DNA from: Acanthochromis polyacanthus
Taxonomy: Eukaryota > Chordata > Actinopteri > Pomacentridae
Length of the DNA stretch: 64,000 bases
Reading direction: 5' to 3'
Assembly: GCF_021347895.1 (NCBI RefSeq)
Contig: NC_067123.1
Location: forward strand, 3,736,149 to 3,800,148
Shown here: positions 12,565 to 25,840 of the stretch, piece by piece
How the letters are laid out: every line of letters starts with the position of its first letter
Numbering within the stretch: the first letter of the stretch is position 1
The notes under the pieces: generated by a model
The model's database searches: none
Told to the model about the DNA's origin: nothing
The model's input: the letters and a program-made list of their open reading frames with translations, nothing else
Translations under genes and position numbers: made by a program

Positions 12565-12850
12565 GACCTACACTACCGTTCAAAATGTATGCACGATGCA
12601 GCACACACATCCGCGATCTATCGTAAACGCAGATGTCAGCGTTTACTATACAGCTGCATCTAAATGGGGACATGCGTGCTGCATCGTGCATACATAATAC
12701 ATGCACGATGCAGCGCCGACGTCCGTCCGTGTTCCTCGCTCCGGTCGGACGGTGATTTCTGTTGCATTGCGCGCTCACTCCCTCTTTTGATGACGTATCG
12801 TGCTCAGACGATTAGTGAACGCATCGTTAGTTGCAGCCCTAGTTGTTTTT
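12565..12850. mobile_element. hAT-like non-autonomous element fragment with palindromic core
   Basis: The right end AACGCATCGTTAGTTGCAGC, followed by CCTAG, is the reverse complement of CTAGGGCTGCAACTAACGA. I remember that as an end shared by many fish hAT-like MITEs. Inside is a palindrome at 12678-12714 with arms GCTGCATCGTGCAT / ATGCACGATGCAGC and a 9-base loop. A further copy of the arm lies at 12587-12603. The left end is not resolved. Confidence 0.5.
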
Positions 12851-13754
12851 AAACAAAGAAAATAGAGAAAAAGTCCAAAATTACTCAAATAATTGTCCAA
12901 AATCACTTCCAACTTGTACAAATTTCTCATAATTTATTCAGAATGACTCAAAATACGTCCAAAATGACTCGAAATTTACTTAAAATTTGTAAAAAAATTG
13001 TCCAAAATGGCCCCAAACTGTTGAATGGTGGTGTAGATAAATACTTTTTTCATCCTATTGGGGTCTGCAATGGCTCATACATTTTACATTTCTGAAAAAA
13101 AAGGACGCCTATGTGCAAAAAGAACGTGCAGATCATGTGGGATGAAGAAGTACGGTGCAAAATCTGCTGACTTATTGGCATGTTTAATTTTAGGTCCAGT
13201 AAGGAGAAGAAAAGTGCTTCATTGCAGCGATGTTCTAAGAGATTAATAAGAAGTTTGTTTCTAGCAGGACCGTGAACAGAAAGGCTTTTCTATCGTCTTA
13301 CTGTAAATAGGTTGCAGGTTTAAGTGTTGCTTAAACATCTCTAAACCTGAAGAGACCTGGAATCTTCATTTTGGTCTCTTGTTGTGCAGCAGACGACATG
13401 TTACGTCTCTATAAACCTCAGAGTTTACAGATAATTTTACTTGTTTAGAATTAGAGATGGAACCCCGAGGTCCTGTAAAAACGTAGCTGGAGCTGAACAA
13501 CGTCGTCGTGTTTTGTGCACAGAACAGTTTTCAGGTTTTGTGCAGGTTCAGCTGGTGGGTCAGATGTTTACAGAGGACAGGTGAGGCGGGGGTGGAGCCG
13601 GTCACATGCTGGGACGATGTAATCATGTTGTTCACGGTTGGACTCAGACTGACTGATCGTGTTTGCTCTGCGAGGAAAATAAACGATGAGCTGACAGCGT
13701 GGGACCGCCTCAGTACACAGAGAGTCGCCCAGAGGGTTCGAGACGAAGAGAGAA
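12851..13754. other. Intron 1, mostly unique
   Basis: 12870-13010 has short degenerate repeats of the type TCCAAAATGACTCAAAAT. The rest shows nothing recognisable. Short open frames here lack support. Confidence 0.4.
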
Positions 13755-13979
13755 ATACGTCTTAGAAAAGGAGGGAAATATGTGCTAGAAATAAGAAGCA
13801 AAAGTAGATAAATATGTCCTGAAAATATCTACACGAGGAGAGAAATATGTCCTAGAAATAAGAAGCAAAAGTAGATAAATATGTCCTGAAAATATCTACA
13901 TGAGGAGAGAAATATGTCCTAGAAATAAGAAGCAAAAGTAGAGAAATGTCCTGAAAATGTCTACATGAGGAGGGAAATA
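13755..13979. repeat. 67-bp minisatellite, left part
   Basis: Units of 67 bp carry GAAATATGTCCTAGAAATAA, GAAGCAAAAGTAGA and TGTCCTGAAAATATCTACA. The array resumes at 15615 after the Tc1 insertion. Confidence 0.85.
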
Positions 13980-14192
13980 CACACGTGGACAAAATTGTTG
14001 GTACCCCTCAGTTAAAGAAGGAAAAACCCACAATTCTCACTGAAATCACTTGAAACTCACAAAAGTAACAATAAATAAAAATTTATTGAAAATTAAATAA
14101 TCAAAAACAGCCATTACTTTTGAATTGTTGATTAACATAATTATTTAAAAAAACAAACTAATGAAACAGGCCTGGACAAAAATGATGGTACC
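13980..14192 (+). repeat. Tc1 left terminal inverted repeat
   Basis: 213 bp, paired with 15402-15614. The inner end reads TGGACAAAAATGATGGTACC, echoing the outer end GGACAAAATTGTTGGTACC. This is the inverted/direct-repeat arrangement used for transposase binding in this family. Confidence 0.9.
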
Positions 14193-14258
14193 TCTATAAA
14201 AGATTGAAAACTATTTGACCAGAGTGACATGATTAACTCAGGTGTGTCATTTAATTGA

Positions 14259-15395
<1,137 letters not shown>

Positions 15396-15401
15396 GTTAT
15401 G

Positions 15402-15614
15402 GGTACCATCATTTTTGTCCAGCCCTATTTCATTAGTTCGTTTTTTTAAATAATTATGTTAATCAACAATTCAAAAGTGATGGCTGACTTTGATTATTTA
15501 ATTTTCAATAAATTTTTATTTATTGTTACTTTTGTGAGTTTCAAGTGATTTCAGTGAGAATTGTGGATTTTTCCTTCTTTAACTGAGGGGTACCAACAAT
15601 TTTGTCCACGTGTG
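15402..15614 (-). repeat. Tc1 right terminal inverted repeat
   Basis: Reverse complement of 13980-14192 with few differences, starting just after the transposase stop codon. Confidence 0.9.
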
Positions 15615-15830
15615 TATGTCCTAGAAATAAGAAGCAAAAGTAGAGAAATATGTCCTGAAAATATCTACATGAGGGAAATATGTCCTAGAAATAAGAAGCA
15701 AAAGTAGAGAAATATGTCCTGAAAATATCTACACGAGGAGGGAAATATGTCCTAGAAATAAGAAGCAAAAGTAGAGAAATATGTCCTGAAAATATCTACA
15801 TGAGGAGGGAAATATGTCCTGGAAAAAAAT
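15615..15830. repeat. 67-bp minisatellite, right part
   Basis: Continues the units of 13755-13979 directly after the transposon (TATGTCCTAGAAATAAGAAG). About three units follow. Confidence 0.85.
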
Positions 15831-16405
15831 GCCCCTCTCAAAGAAAGGAAAAAAACTTATTTCAAGGAACGTTTACCTTGAAATAAGTAGAAAAATCTGC
15901 CAATAGAACAAATCAAAAATGTCTTGGTAAGATTTCTTGAAGTAACATGTGATGTTTAGAATATCAAGATCTTAAAATTAGCTGTGAAAACTTTATTTTT
16001 AGCTCTATTTTACCAGGATTGTCAAGCTTAGGTGTCCTAAAATAAGCCAGACCTGCTAAAAAAATGTCAGTTTTTCACTCAAAAATAGATTTTTGCCTTC
16101 ATGTAACCTTCTAATTTGAGATGTATTAAACTTATTTTGTGTTTTCTTGTAAAATTCAACTCGAAACAAGATCATTTCGAGATTGTTTGACTTAAGATAT
16201 TTAAGATGCGTTGTCTTAAAACACGTCCCTCCATCTGCTGAAATGTCACCTGTTGAGAGAATATCTTAAATCCAGTGGGATGAGACATTCTGAGTACAAT
16301 ACAATAAACAAATAAAGGTTAGTGGAATATACACAATTACAGAGGTTGGTAATAAAAGCAAATCAAAAAGAATCCAAAGTGTTTATGTGAAGTGTCAAAG
16401 TGGAT
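15831..16405. other. Intron 1 segment with a short hairpin
   Basis: 15855-15888 is a perfect hairpin with 13-bp arms (ACTTATTTCAAGG / CCTTGAAATAAGT) and an 8-base loop. The following text (GCCAATAGAACAAATCAAAA, TGTCTTGGTAAGATTTCTTG) looks like a dispersed repeat, but I cannot name it. Confidence 0.5.
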
Positions 16406-17480
16406 GATAAGGAATAGTTTTTATCATTTTGTGTCTTTTGTGGTCATTTTTGTGTCTCTTTTGCTTAGTTTTTCATCCTTTTGTGCTTGTTTGGCTTCAT
16501 TTTGTGGTCCTTTTGTCTCTTTTCCTTAGTTTTTCATCATTATGTGGATATCTTGCACAATTTTCTGGTTGTTTGGTGTCTTTTGTGCTCAGTTTGTGTC
16601 TCAGTTTTTCATCTTTTTGTGATTATTTTGCGGCTGTTTTGTGGTTGTTTTGTAACTTATGGTGTCTTTTCGTGTCTCATTTACTAGTTGTTCATCTTTT
16701 GTGGTTGTTTTTGCACCATTTTTGCATTCATTTTGTGGTTTAGCATCATTTTGCAACCATTTTGTGGTTATTTTGTATCTTATGGTGTCATTTTGCATCT
16801 CTTTCACTTAGTTTTTCATCTTTTTGTAGTTGTTTTGCACCATTTTACACCATTTTGCATGTATTTTGTGGTTGTTTTGTGTCATTTTGTGATTTTGTGT
16901 CATTTTGTGGTTTTGTCATTTTGTCTTTTTTTAGCGTCATTTTGTCTTTTTTTTTAGCGTCATTTTGTCTCTTTTTAGCGTCATTTTGTCTCTTTTTAGC
17001 GTCATTTTGTCTTTTTTTTAGCGTCATTTTGTCTCTTTTAGCGTCATTTTGTCTTTTTTTAGCGTCATTTTGTCTTTTTTTTAGCGTCATTTTTGGTTGT
17101 TTAGCGTCATTTTTGGTTGTTTTGTGTCATTTTGTCTTCTAGCGTCATTTTGTCTTTTTCTAGCGTCATTTTTGGTTGTTTTGTCATTTTGTCTTTTTCT
17201 AGCGTCATTTTGTCTTTTTCTAGCGTCATTTTTGGTTGTTTTGTGTCATTTTCTGGTTTAGCGTCATTTTGTGGTTGTTTAGCGTCATTTTACACCATTT
17301 TGCATGTATTTTGTGGTTATTTTGTATCTTATGTTGCCATTATGCATCTCTTTCACTTAGTTTTTCATCTTTTTGTGGTTGTTTTATACCATTTTTGTAT
17401 GTATTTTGTGGTTGTTTAGTGTCATTTTACACCACTTTGCATGTATTTAGTGGTTGTTTGGCATCGTTTTGGGCTCTGAC
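16406..17480 (+). repeat. T/G-rich degenerate array (TTTTGTGGTTG family)
   Basis: Irregular units of about 20-25 bp built from CATTTTGTGGTTGTTTTGTG. 16930-17240 is dominated by a subtype with AGCGTCATTTTGTCTTTTT. Open frames across it are low-complexity Phe/Val/Leu/Cys peptides and are not genes. Confidence 0.85.
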
Positions 17481-17960
17481 AGTGTGTGGCCTACAGGGTC
17501 AGAGTGGTTGTATGCTCGGTTAATTGTTGACATTATAAATAAATGAGCGTCTCAGACGGCATTAAATTCTGTTTGTTGTTAGTCGAGGATTTAGCTTTAA
17601 TCTGGAGGATTTCATTGTCTCGGAGATAAATCTTGTGTGTGTTTTGATTCCTCGGGCTGACGGTGAAGTTAAGGTGGATCTGTTAGAAGCTCCCTGACTC
17701 TATGAAGGTTATTAATTTCAGATCAAACACTCCCAGACTCAGGCTGGCTGTGGAGGAACCTGCTGCTCTGCATGCCTGCTGCTTCATCCTGAAACTACCA
17801 ATCAATCGGACATTGTTACGTTTCTGTCAGATGTTTCACCTCCTTTGTGTTTGGTTGTCTGTCATCATTCCACATCTATTCATTTCAGGATGAGTCACAG
17901 TGTTGGTGTTGTGTAACTGTCGACCTGAAGAGAGCAAACAGGACGACCTTACATAAACTC
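17481..17960. other. Intron 1, nothing recognised
   Basis: Balanced-composition sequence between two arrays. No splice-flanked exon could be supported. Confidence 0.4.
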
Positions 17961-18805
17961 AGCGTGAGCTCAGGAAAATATGTCCTGAAATATAAACAAA
18001 AATATGTGATGAATAAAGTAGAAAAATATGATGAATAAAAGCCCAATAATATGTCCTAAAATATAAACAAAGGTAGAAAAATATGATAAATAAAAGTAGA
18101 AAAATATGTTCTAAAAATATAAACAAAAGTAGAAAAATATGTTCTAAAAATATAAACAAAGGTAGAAAGTACATGATGAATAGAAGTAGAATGTCCTAAA
18201 AATATAAACAAAAGTAGGACAATATATGATGAATAAAAGTAGAAAAATATGATGAATACAAGTAGAAAAATATGTTCTAAAATATAAACAAAATTAGAAA
18301 AATATCTGATAAATGTAAGTGGAAAAATGTCTTAAAAATATGAACATAAGTTGAAAAATAAAAGTACAATAATCTGTCTTAAAAATATTTAAAAATAAAA
18401 AATAGAAAAATATAAGGTAAAAATATTAACACAAGTACCAAAATATCTGATAAATATAAGTAGAAAATTTTTTCTGAAAATATTAACATCAGTCAAAAAA
18501 ATATAAGGCATAAATATATATTGTAAAAATATGAACATAAATAGAAAAATATATGATAAATACAAGGAAAATGTATTCTAAATATTAGCATAAGTAGAAA
18601 AATGTCCTAAAAATATGAACATAAGTGGAAAAATATAAATTATTTTTAAATTTCCTAAAAATATTAACATAAGTAGAAAAATATAGGATAAATGTAAAAA
18701 ATATATCTGAAAAATATTAACATGAGTAGAAAAAAACTCCTGAAATATAAGTAGAAAAATATGCCCTAAAAATAAGAGCATAAGTAGAAAAATGTGTCAA
18801 ATAAA
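17961..18805. repeat. A-rich degenerate array (about 33 bp)
   Basis: Units like AAAATATGTTCTAAAAATAT then AAACAAAAGTAG, heavily diverged. The wording resembles the 67-bp array at 13755-15830 (TATGTCCTAGAAATA ... AAAAGTAGA), so a common origin is plausible. Confidence 0.75.
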
Positions 18806-19320
18806 AATTAAAAACTGCCATATCATTTTCTTTCTGGTCTATTTAGATGTGTAACTCTTTTTTTTTTTTTTCTTTTTGCCTCTTTTTATGCCCTTAAAAC
18901 TCTCATAATGCAGGTTTTATAGCGTTCTAATGAGATCTGTTCAGACGCTGCTTTTTATGGCATCAAATGTCAGTTTTTACCCTTAAAGTTAAAAAAAATG
19001 AAATCCTGACATGCTTCCTCTGTTACAGACCATAATAAGCGTAAAAAGGAAAGCATAAAGCAGAGCACAGTGACCTACATACTGTCAGACGCCTCCTTCA
19101 GTCCTGTTAGACAAGAGTTCATTTATTTATAGAAGGAGGATCAGTGACAGCAGCTGAACATTAAACGATGAAATACAACCGTTTATAAAAACACACAAGT
19201 CAAAGGTCCTCGTCTACAGAGAATAATAAACACTACAGTCTGCTTAAGTTCTGCTCATTTTCTCCTTTAGTTACTGTTTACCGTTTGAATATTCACCTCT
19301 GAACTCCAGCAGCAGTTCAA
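18806..19320. other. Intron 1, nothing recognised
   Basis: Includes a poly-T/TC stretch near 18857-18885. No other feature seen. Confidence 0.4.
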
Positions 19321-20890
19321 GGTTTATTTTGTGTCTCATTTCTTTAGTTTTTCATCATTTTATGGCTGTTTTTGCACCTTTTTTTGTTGTTTGGTGTCAT
19401 TTTGTGGTCTTTTTGCCTCTTTTCCTTCGTTTTGCTCTATTTTATGGTTATTTTGTGTCACTTTGCGTCATTGTTTTGTCTTAGGTGGCATCTCTTTTAC
19501 TCAGTCTTTCAACTTTTGTGGTTGTTTGGCAGCATTTTTGTGGTCATTTTGTGTCTCTTATTTAGTTTTTCATCTTATTGTGGTTGTTTTACGCCATTTG
19601 GCACCATCTTGTGGTTGTTTAGCGTCATTTTGTGGTTGTTTAGCGTCATTTTGTGGCTGTCTTGCACCATTTGGTGGTCATTTTGTGGTTGTTTGTCATC
19701 ATTTTGTGTCGTTTGTGGTCGTTTTCTCTTTTCCTTATTTTTTTGTCATCTTTTTGAAGTTGTTTTGCACCATTTTGTGGTGGTTTTATGTCTTAGGTGG
19801 AAATTTTGTCTTTTGTGGTCATTTTGTGTCTCTCTTCTCTTGGTTTTCCATCTTTTTGTGATGGTTTTGCATCATTTTGTGGTCATTTTGTCTCATTTTC
19901 TCCGTTTTTCATCATTTTGTGGCTGTCTTGCACCATTTTGTGGTCATTTTGTGGTTGTTTGTCATCATTTTGTGTCGTTTGTGGTCGTTTTCTCTTTTCC
20001 TTATTTTTTTGTCATCTTTTTGAAGTTGTTTTGCACCATTTTGTGGTGGTTTTATGTCTTAGGTGGAAATTTTGTCTTTTGTGGTCATTTTGTGTCTCTC
20101 TTCTCTTGGTTTTCCATCTTTTTGTGATGGTTTTGCATCATTTTGTGGTCATTTTGTCTCATTTTCTCCGTTTTTCATCATTTTGTGGTCGTCTTGCACA
20201 ATTTTTCTGTCATTGTGTTGTTGTTTGGCATCATTTTATGTCTTTTTGTGGTCACTTTGTCTCTTTTCCGTAGTTTTTCTTCTTTTTGTGCCATTTTATG
20301 GCTGCTTTGAGGTCATTTTGTGTCTTACTTAGTATTTTTTAAATCTTTTTGTGGTTGTATTGCACCATTTTACGGTTGTTTTGTGTCTATATTACTTAGT
20401 TTTTTCTTCTTTGTGGCTGTTTTGTGCCATCTTGCTCTCATTTTGTGGTTGTTTTCCAGCATTTTGTGCCTTTTGTTTTAATTTTGTCTCTTAGTTTTTC
20501 GTCATTTTGTGGACATTTTGTAGATGGTTTGTCTCTGTAGCAGTTTTTTTTTTTAAGAAAAAATCTTTTAGTAGTTGTTTGGCATCATTTTGTGTCTTTT
20601 GTGGTCATTTTGTGTCTTTTCCTTAATTTTTCATCTTTGTGTTTGCTTGGTGCTATTTTACACCGTTTTTCGTCCATTTTGCAGTTGTTTTGTGTCATTT
20701 TGTGGCCATTTTGTGTCACTTACTTAGTTTACCATTTTTTGCTGGGTTTTTTTGTCTTTTGTGGCGATTGTGTGTTGCTTTTACATAAATTTTCATCTTT
20801 TTGTCGTTGTTTTGCACCATTTTGTTGTTTTGTGATCAGTCATTTTGTGTCTTACTCAGTTTCATCCTATTTTTTATAGTTTTGTCATTT
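19321..20890 (+). repeat. T/G-rich degenerate array with an internal 266-bp duplication
   Basis: Same family as 16406-17480. Within it, 19651-19916 and 19917-20182 are a near-identical direct tandem duplication of 266 bp. Each copy starts TTGTGGCTGTCTTGCACCAT and contains GTGGAAATTTTGTCTTTTG. Confidence 0.85.
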
Positions 20891-22192
20891 TGTGGTCATT
20901 TTGTATCTCTTGTACGCGGTTTTTCATCTTTCTGTGGTTGTTCTGCATCATTTTGTGGTCTTTTGGTAATTTTTGTGGTCATTTTGTATCTCTTGTTTGC
21001 AGTTTTTCATCTTTCTGTGGGTGTTCTGCATCATTTTGTGGTCTTTTGGTAATTTTTGTGGTCATTTTGTATCTCTTGTACGCGGTTTTTCATCTTTCTG
21101 TGGTTGTTCTGCATCATTTTGTGGTCATTTGGTAATTTTTGTGGTCATTTTGTATCTCTTGTACGCGGTTTTTCATCTTTCTGTGGGTGTTCTGCATCAT
21201 TTTGTGGTCTTTTGGTAATTTTTGTGGTCATTTTGTATCTCTTGTTTGCAGTTTTTCATCTTTCTGTGGTTGTTCTGCATCATTTTGTGGTCTTTTGGTA
21301 ATTTTTGTGGTCATTTTGTGTCTCTTGTTTGCAGTTTTTCATCTTTCTGTGGTTGTTCTGCATCATTTTGTGGTCTTTTGGTAATTTTTGTGGTCATTTT
21401 GTATCTCTTGTACGCGGTTTTTCATCTTTCTGTGGTTGTTCTGCATCATTTTGTGGTCTTTTGGTAATTTTTGTGGTCATTTTGTATCTCTTGTTTGCAG
21501 TTTTTCATCTTTCTGTGGTTGTTCTGCATCATTTTGTGGTCTTTTGGTAATTTTTGTGGTCATTTTGTGTCTCTTGTTTGCAGTTTTTCATCTTTCTGTG
21601 GGTGTTCTGCATCATTTTGTGGTCTTTTGGTAATTTTTGTGGTCATTTTGTATCTCTTGTACGCGGTTTTTCATCTTTCTGTGGTTGTTCTGCATCATTT
21701 TGTGGTCTTTTGGTAATTTTTGTGGTCATTTTGTGTCTCTTGTTTGCAGTTTTTCATCTTTCTGTGGTTGTTCTGCATCATTTTGTGGTCTTTTGGTAAT
21801 TTTTGTGGTCATTTTGTGTCTCTTGTTTGCAGTTTTTCATCTTTCTGTGGTTGTTCTGCATCATTTTGTGGTCATTTGGTAATTTTTGTGGTCATTTTGT
21901 ATCTCTTGTACGCGGTTTTTCATCTTTCTGTGGTTGTTCTGCATCATTTTGTGGTCTTTTGGTAATTTTTGTGGTCATTTTGTATCTCTTGTTTGCAGTT
22001 TTTCATCTTTCTGTGGTTGTTCTGCATCATTTTGTGGTCTTTTGGTAATTTTTGTGGTCATTTTGTATCTCTTGTTTGCAGTTTTTCATCTTTCTGTGGT
22101 TGTTCTGCATCATTTTGTGGTCTTTTGGTAATTTTTGTGGTCATTTTGTGTCTCTTGTTTGCAGTTTTTCATCTTTCTGTGGGTGTTCTGTC
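20891..22192 (+). repeat. 83-bp minisatellite with a three-unit higher order
   Basis: Fifteen full units start at 20891 and then every 83 bp to 22053, with a partial unit at 22136. Units start TGTGGTCATTTTGT and contain CTTTCTGTGG and TCTGCATCATTTTGTGGTC. Variant sites (CTTGTACGCGG against CTTGTTTGCAG; GTATCTC against GTGTCTC) allow units to be typed. None of the three forward frames meets a stop for long stretches, which explains the overlapping 81-residue frames. Confidence 0.95.
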
Positions 22193-22493
22193 ATTTTGTG
22201 GTCGTTTTGCGTGTCTTTAAGGTTGTATGCAGCATTGCATTTTTTTAGTGTTTTTGTGTAATCTGATTTTGTGCAAACAATAGTTTTTTTTAAAATAGGT
22301 TTTTAAGAATAATTACAATGAAATTAAATAGGATTTTAAGCTTAGATTTGTCTGAAAGTTTTCTAGCTTTAATAAATGTTGTATTTTGTTTTTTTAAGGT
22401 TAAATGCATGTCGATACTGATTTATTTAAGTTTCCTTGCACTCCTACACGTGTTTCAGGATTCTGTATGTAGCTGCTGTTTTCTGCTCTTTGT

Positions 22494-24203
22494 GCCGTTT
22501 GTGGTGTTTTCTGCCGTTTGTGGTGTTTTCTGCCGTTTGTGGTGTTTTCTGCCGTTTGTGGTGTTTTCTGCCGTTTGTGGTGTTTTCTGCCGTTTGTGGT
22601 GTTTTCTGCCGTTTGTGGTGTTGTCTGCCGTTTGTGGTGTTGTCTGCCGTTTGTGGTGTTGTCTGCCGTTTGTGGTGTTGTCTGCCGTTTGTGGTGTTTT
22701 CTTCTATTTGTGCCGTTTGTGGTGTTGTCTGCCGTTTGTGGTGTTGTCTGCCGTTTGTGGTGTTTTCTGCCGTTTGTGGTGTTTTCTGCCGTTTGTGGTG
22801 TTGTCTGCCGTTTGTGGTGTTGTCTGCCGTTTGTGGTGTTGTCTGCCGTTTGTGGTGTTTTGTGCCGTTTGTGGTGTTGTCTGCCGTTTGTGGTGTTGTC
22901 TGCCGTTTGTGGTGTTTTGTGCCGTTTGTGGTGTTTTCTTCTATTTGTGCCGTTTGTGGTGTTTTCTGCCGTTTGTGGTGTTGTCTGCCGTTTGTGGTGT
23001 TGTCTGCCGTTTGTGGTGTTGTCTGCCGTTTGTGGTGTTGTCTGCCGTTTGTGGTGTTTTGTGCCGTTTGTGGTGTTTTCTTCTATTTGTGCCGTTTGTG
23101 GTGTTTTCTGCCGTTTGTGGTGTTGTCTGCCGTTTGTGGTGTTGTCTGCCGTTTGTGGTGTTGTCTGCCGTTTGTGGTGTTGTCTGCCGTTTGTGGTGTT
23201 GTCTGCCGTTTGTGGTGTTGTCTGCCGTTTGTGGTGTTGTCTGCCGTTTGTGGTGTTTTCTGCCGTTTGTGGTGTTTTCTTCTATTTGTGCCGTTTGTGG
23301 TGTTTTCTGCCGTTTGTGGTGTTTTCTTCTATTTGTGCCGTTTGTGGTGTTTTCTGCCGTTTGTGGTGTTGTCTGCCGTTTGTGGTGTTTTCTGCCGTTT
23401 GTGGTGTTTTCTGCCGTTTGTGGTGTTGTCTGCCGTTTGTGGTGTTGTCTGCCGTTTGTGGTGTTTTGTGCCGTTTGTGGTGTTGTCTGCCGTTTGTGGT
23501 GTTTTCTGCCGTTTGTGGTGTTTTGTGCCGTTTGTGGTGTTTTGTGCCGTTTGTGGTGTTTTGTGCCGTTTGTGGTGTTTTCTGCCGTTTGTGGTGTTTT
23601 GTGCCGTTTGTGGTGTTGTCTGCCGTTTGTGGTGTTTTGTGCCGTTTGTGGTGTTGTCTGCCGTTTGTGGTGTTTTCTGCCGTTTGTGGTGTTTTGTGCC
23701 GTTTGTGGTGTTGTCTGCCGTTTGTGGTGTTTTCTGCCGTTTGTGGTGTTTCTTCTATTTGTGCCGTTTGTGGTGTTTTGTGCCGTTTGTGGTGTTTTGT
23801 GCCGTTTGTGGTGTTTTGTGCCGTTTGTGGTGTTGTCTGCCGTTTGTGGTGTTTCTGCCGTTTGTGGTGTTGTCTGCCGTTTGTGGTGTTGTCTGCCGTT
23901 TGTGGTGTTGTCTGCCGTTTGTGGTGTTGTCTGCCGTTTGTGGTGTTTTCTGCCGTTTGTGGTGTTGTCTGCCGTTTGTGGTGTTGTCTGCCGTTTGTGG
24001 TGTTGTCTGCCGTTTGTGGTGTTGTCTGCCGTTTGTGGTGTTGTCTGCCGTTTGTGGTGTTGTCTGCCGTTTGTGGTGTTGTCTGCCGTTTGTGGTGTTG
24101 TCTGCCGTTTGTGGTGTTGTCTGCCGTTTGTGGTGTTGTCTGCCGTTTGTGGTGTTTTGTGCCGTTTGTGGTGTTTTCTTCTATTTGTGCTGTTTGTGGT
24201 GTT
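22494..24203 (+). repeat. 19-bp minisatellite, about 90 units
   Basis: Unit CCGTTTGTGGTGTTNTCTG with three common variants at the end (TTTTCTG, TTGTCTG, TTTTGTG). Seven units carry a 9-bp longer version containing TTCTATTTGTG. No unit has a stop codon in any forward frame, so open frames of about 580-650 codons arise in all three frames. Their peptides (CRLWCFLPFVVFSAVCGV) are pure repeat translation and should not be annotated as proteins. Confidence 0.97.
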
Positions 24204-24720
24204 TACGTTGGGCTGCCGCCTCCAGCTTCATATTTACAACGTAAACGTTCATGTGTGTAACTTTAAGAAAACAGACTAGATGTTCTCTTTGCCACATTTG
24301 CAAACATAGACGGTGGTTTTACTGCACTGGGTGTCTGTAAACCGATGTAAATGTTCTTTTATCCAAACAAGTGTCACGTTTTCCAGCCAGAGAAGGTTCA
24401 GAAGCTGCTTTCATCCTGTTGAAATTCTTTCAGTAAAGACACTGAGAGGCTTTCCTCGGTTCTGGGTTTCCTCGTGTTGACGTCTAAACTGATCACACAG
24501 AGACTCGTCTTCTTATCTGAAGGACAAACAGATTTTATCTCATGAACTAAATACCTGACTGAGCTGTTGGCTGCAGAACACAAAACCTGTGGAGGCCGTA
24601 TGATGAGAAAAAACATGAGCTTCATTTATATAAAACAGAAACAACCAGTTTTTATAACTTTAATGTATTTAATGAACCAGAGTTTTACCCTCATACTGTG
24701 AATGTTTTCACACCTTTTCT
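24204..24720. other. Intron 1, nothing recognised
   Basis: Unique-looking sequence between arrays. Confidence 0.4.
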
Positions 24721-25640
24721 TCTTTGTTTTTGTCTTTTGTGGTCATTGTCATCATCTTCTTCTTCGTTTTTTTGGTTTTTGTGTTTGTTTTGCCTCATTT
24801 TGTGTCATTTTACGGGCATTTTGTTGAAATTGTAGCCCGTCGTCTTGTGGTCATTTTGGGAATCATTTTTCTGGTTGTTTTGTGTAATTTTGTGGGTGTT
24901 TTCTATCATTTTGTATCATTTTTGCGTCATTTGCGGTTGTTTTGTGTCTTTTACTTCATTTTTCATCATTTTGCAGCCATTTTGTGTCTTTTTTTCTTAG
25001 TTTTTCATCTTTTTGTGACTTGTGATTTTGTGTCTGTTTCTCATAATTTTTCACTCTAATGTGGTCATTTTGTGACTGAATCATTTTTTATCATTCTGTG
25101 GTCATTTTGTCGTCTTTCATCGTTGTGCAGCCATTTTCTGGTTGTTTTACATCATAGTTCATCATTTCTCTATCATTTTGTGTGTTTTGTTGTCATTTTG
25201 CAGTCATTTGTGTCCGTTACTTAGTTTTTCATCATTTTGTGGTTATTTTGTACCATTTTGAGGTTGTTTATTTTACTTAAGTTCTTATCTTTTTGTTTAC
25301 TTAGTGTCTCATCATTTTTGCCTTTTGTGGTGATTTTGTGTCTCTTATTTCGTTCATCTGTTTGTGGTTGTTTTGCCTCATTTTTGCAGTTGTTTGGCAT
25401 CACTTTGTGGTTGTTTTGTCCTTTTGTGATAATTTTGTGTTTTTTCCTTGGGTTTTAATCTTTTGGGTTTGTTTCGTGGCATTTTGTAGATATCTTGTGG
25501 TTGTTTTGCGTCATTTTGTGGTTGTTTTTCATCATTTAGTGTTTTTTATGGTCATTTTGTGCCTCTTTTTACTGAGTTTTGCGTCATTTTGTGGTTGTTT
25601 TCTGAATCTTTTACTTAGTTTTTCGTGTTCTTGTGCGGTT
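24721..25640 (+). repeat. T/G-rich degenerate array
   Basis: Irregular TTTTGTGGTCATTTTGTG units on the + strand. 25641-25840 after it is unique-looking. Confidence 0.8.
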
Positions 25641-25840
25641 GCTTGTCAGTGTTCAGACTGTGACACCTTGAGGGATGTAGAACTGATCTGGTGTCACTTT
25701 TTCCCAGAACTCAGATGTGTTTCTCCTCCTAAATATCATGGTTCTATCTGCTGGACTGATGAAGTTCTGAGGCTCAGAAATGATGGAAAAAGTCCATTAA
25801 AAGATGATAAATCTGGTTTTCTCTGGTGAGTCTGCAAGTT

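Noticed and set aside
22318..24279. Long + strand open frames of up to 653 codons
   Set aside because: They consist of a 19-bp unit lacking stops in all frames; all three frames are equally open and the peptides are simple repeats.
25750..25790. TGATGA and CTGA boxes suggesting a C/D snoRNA
   Set aside because: Box spacing is far too short and the C box lacks the preceding purine; no terminal stem.
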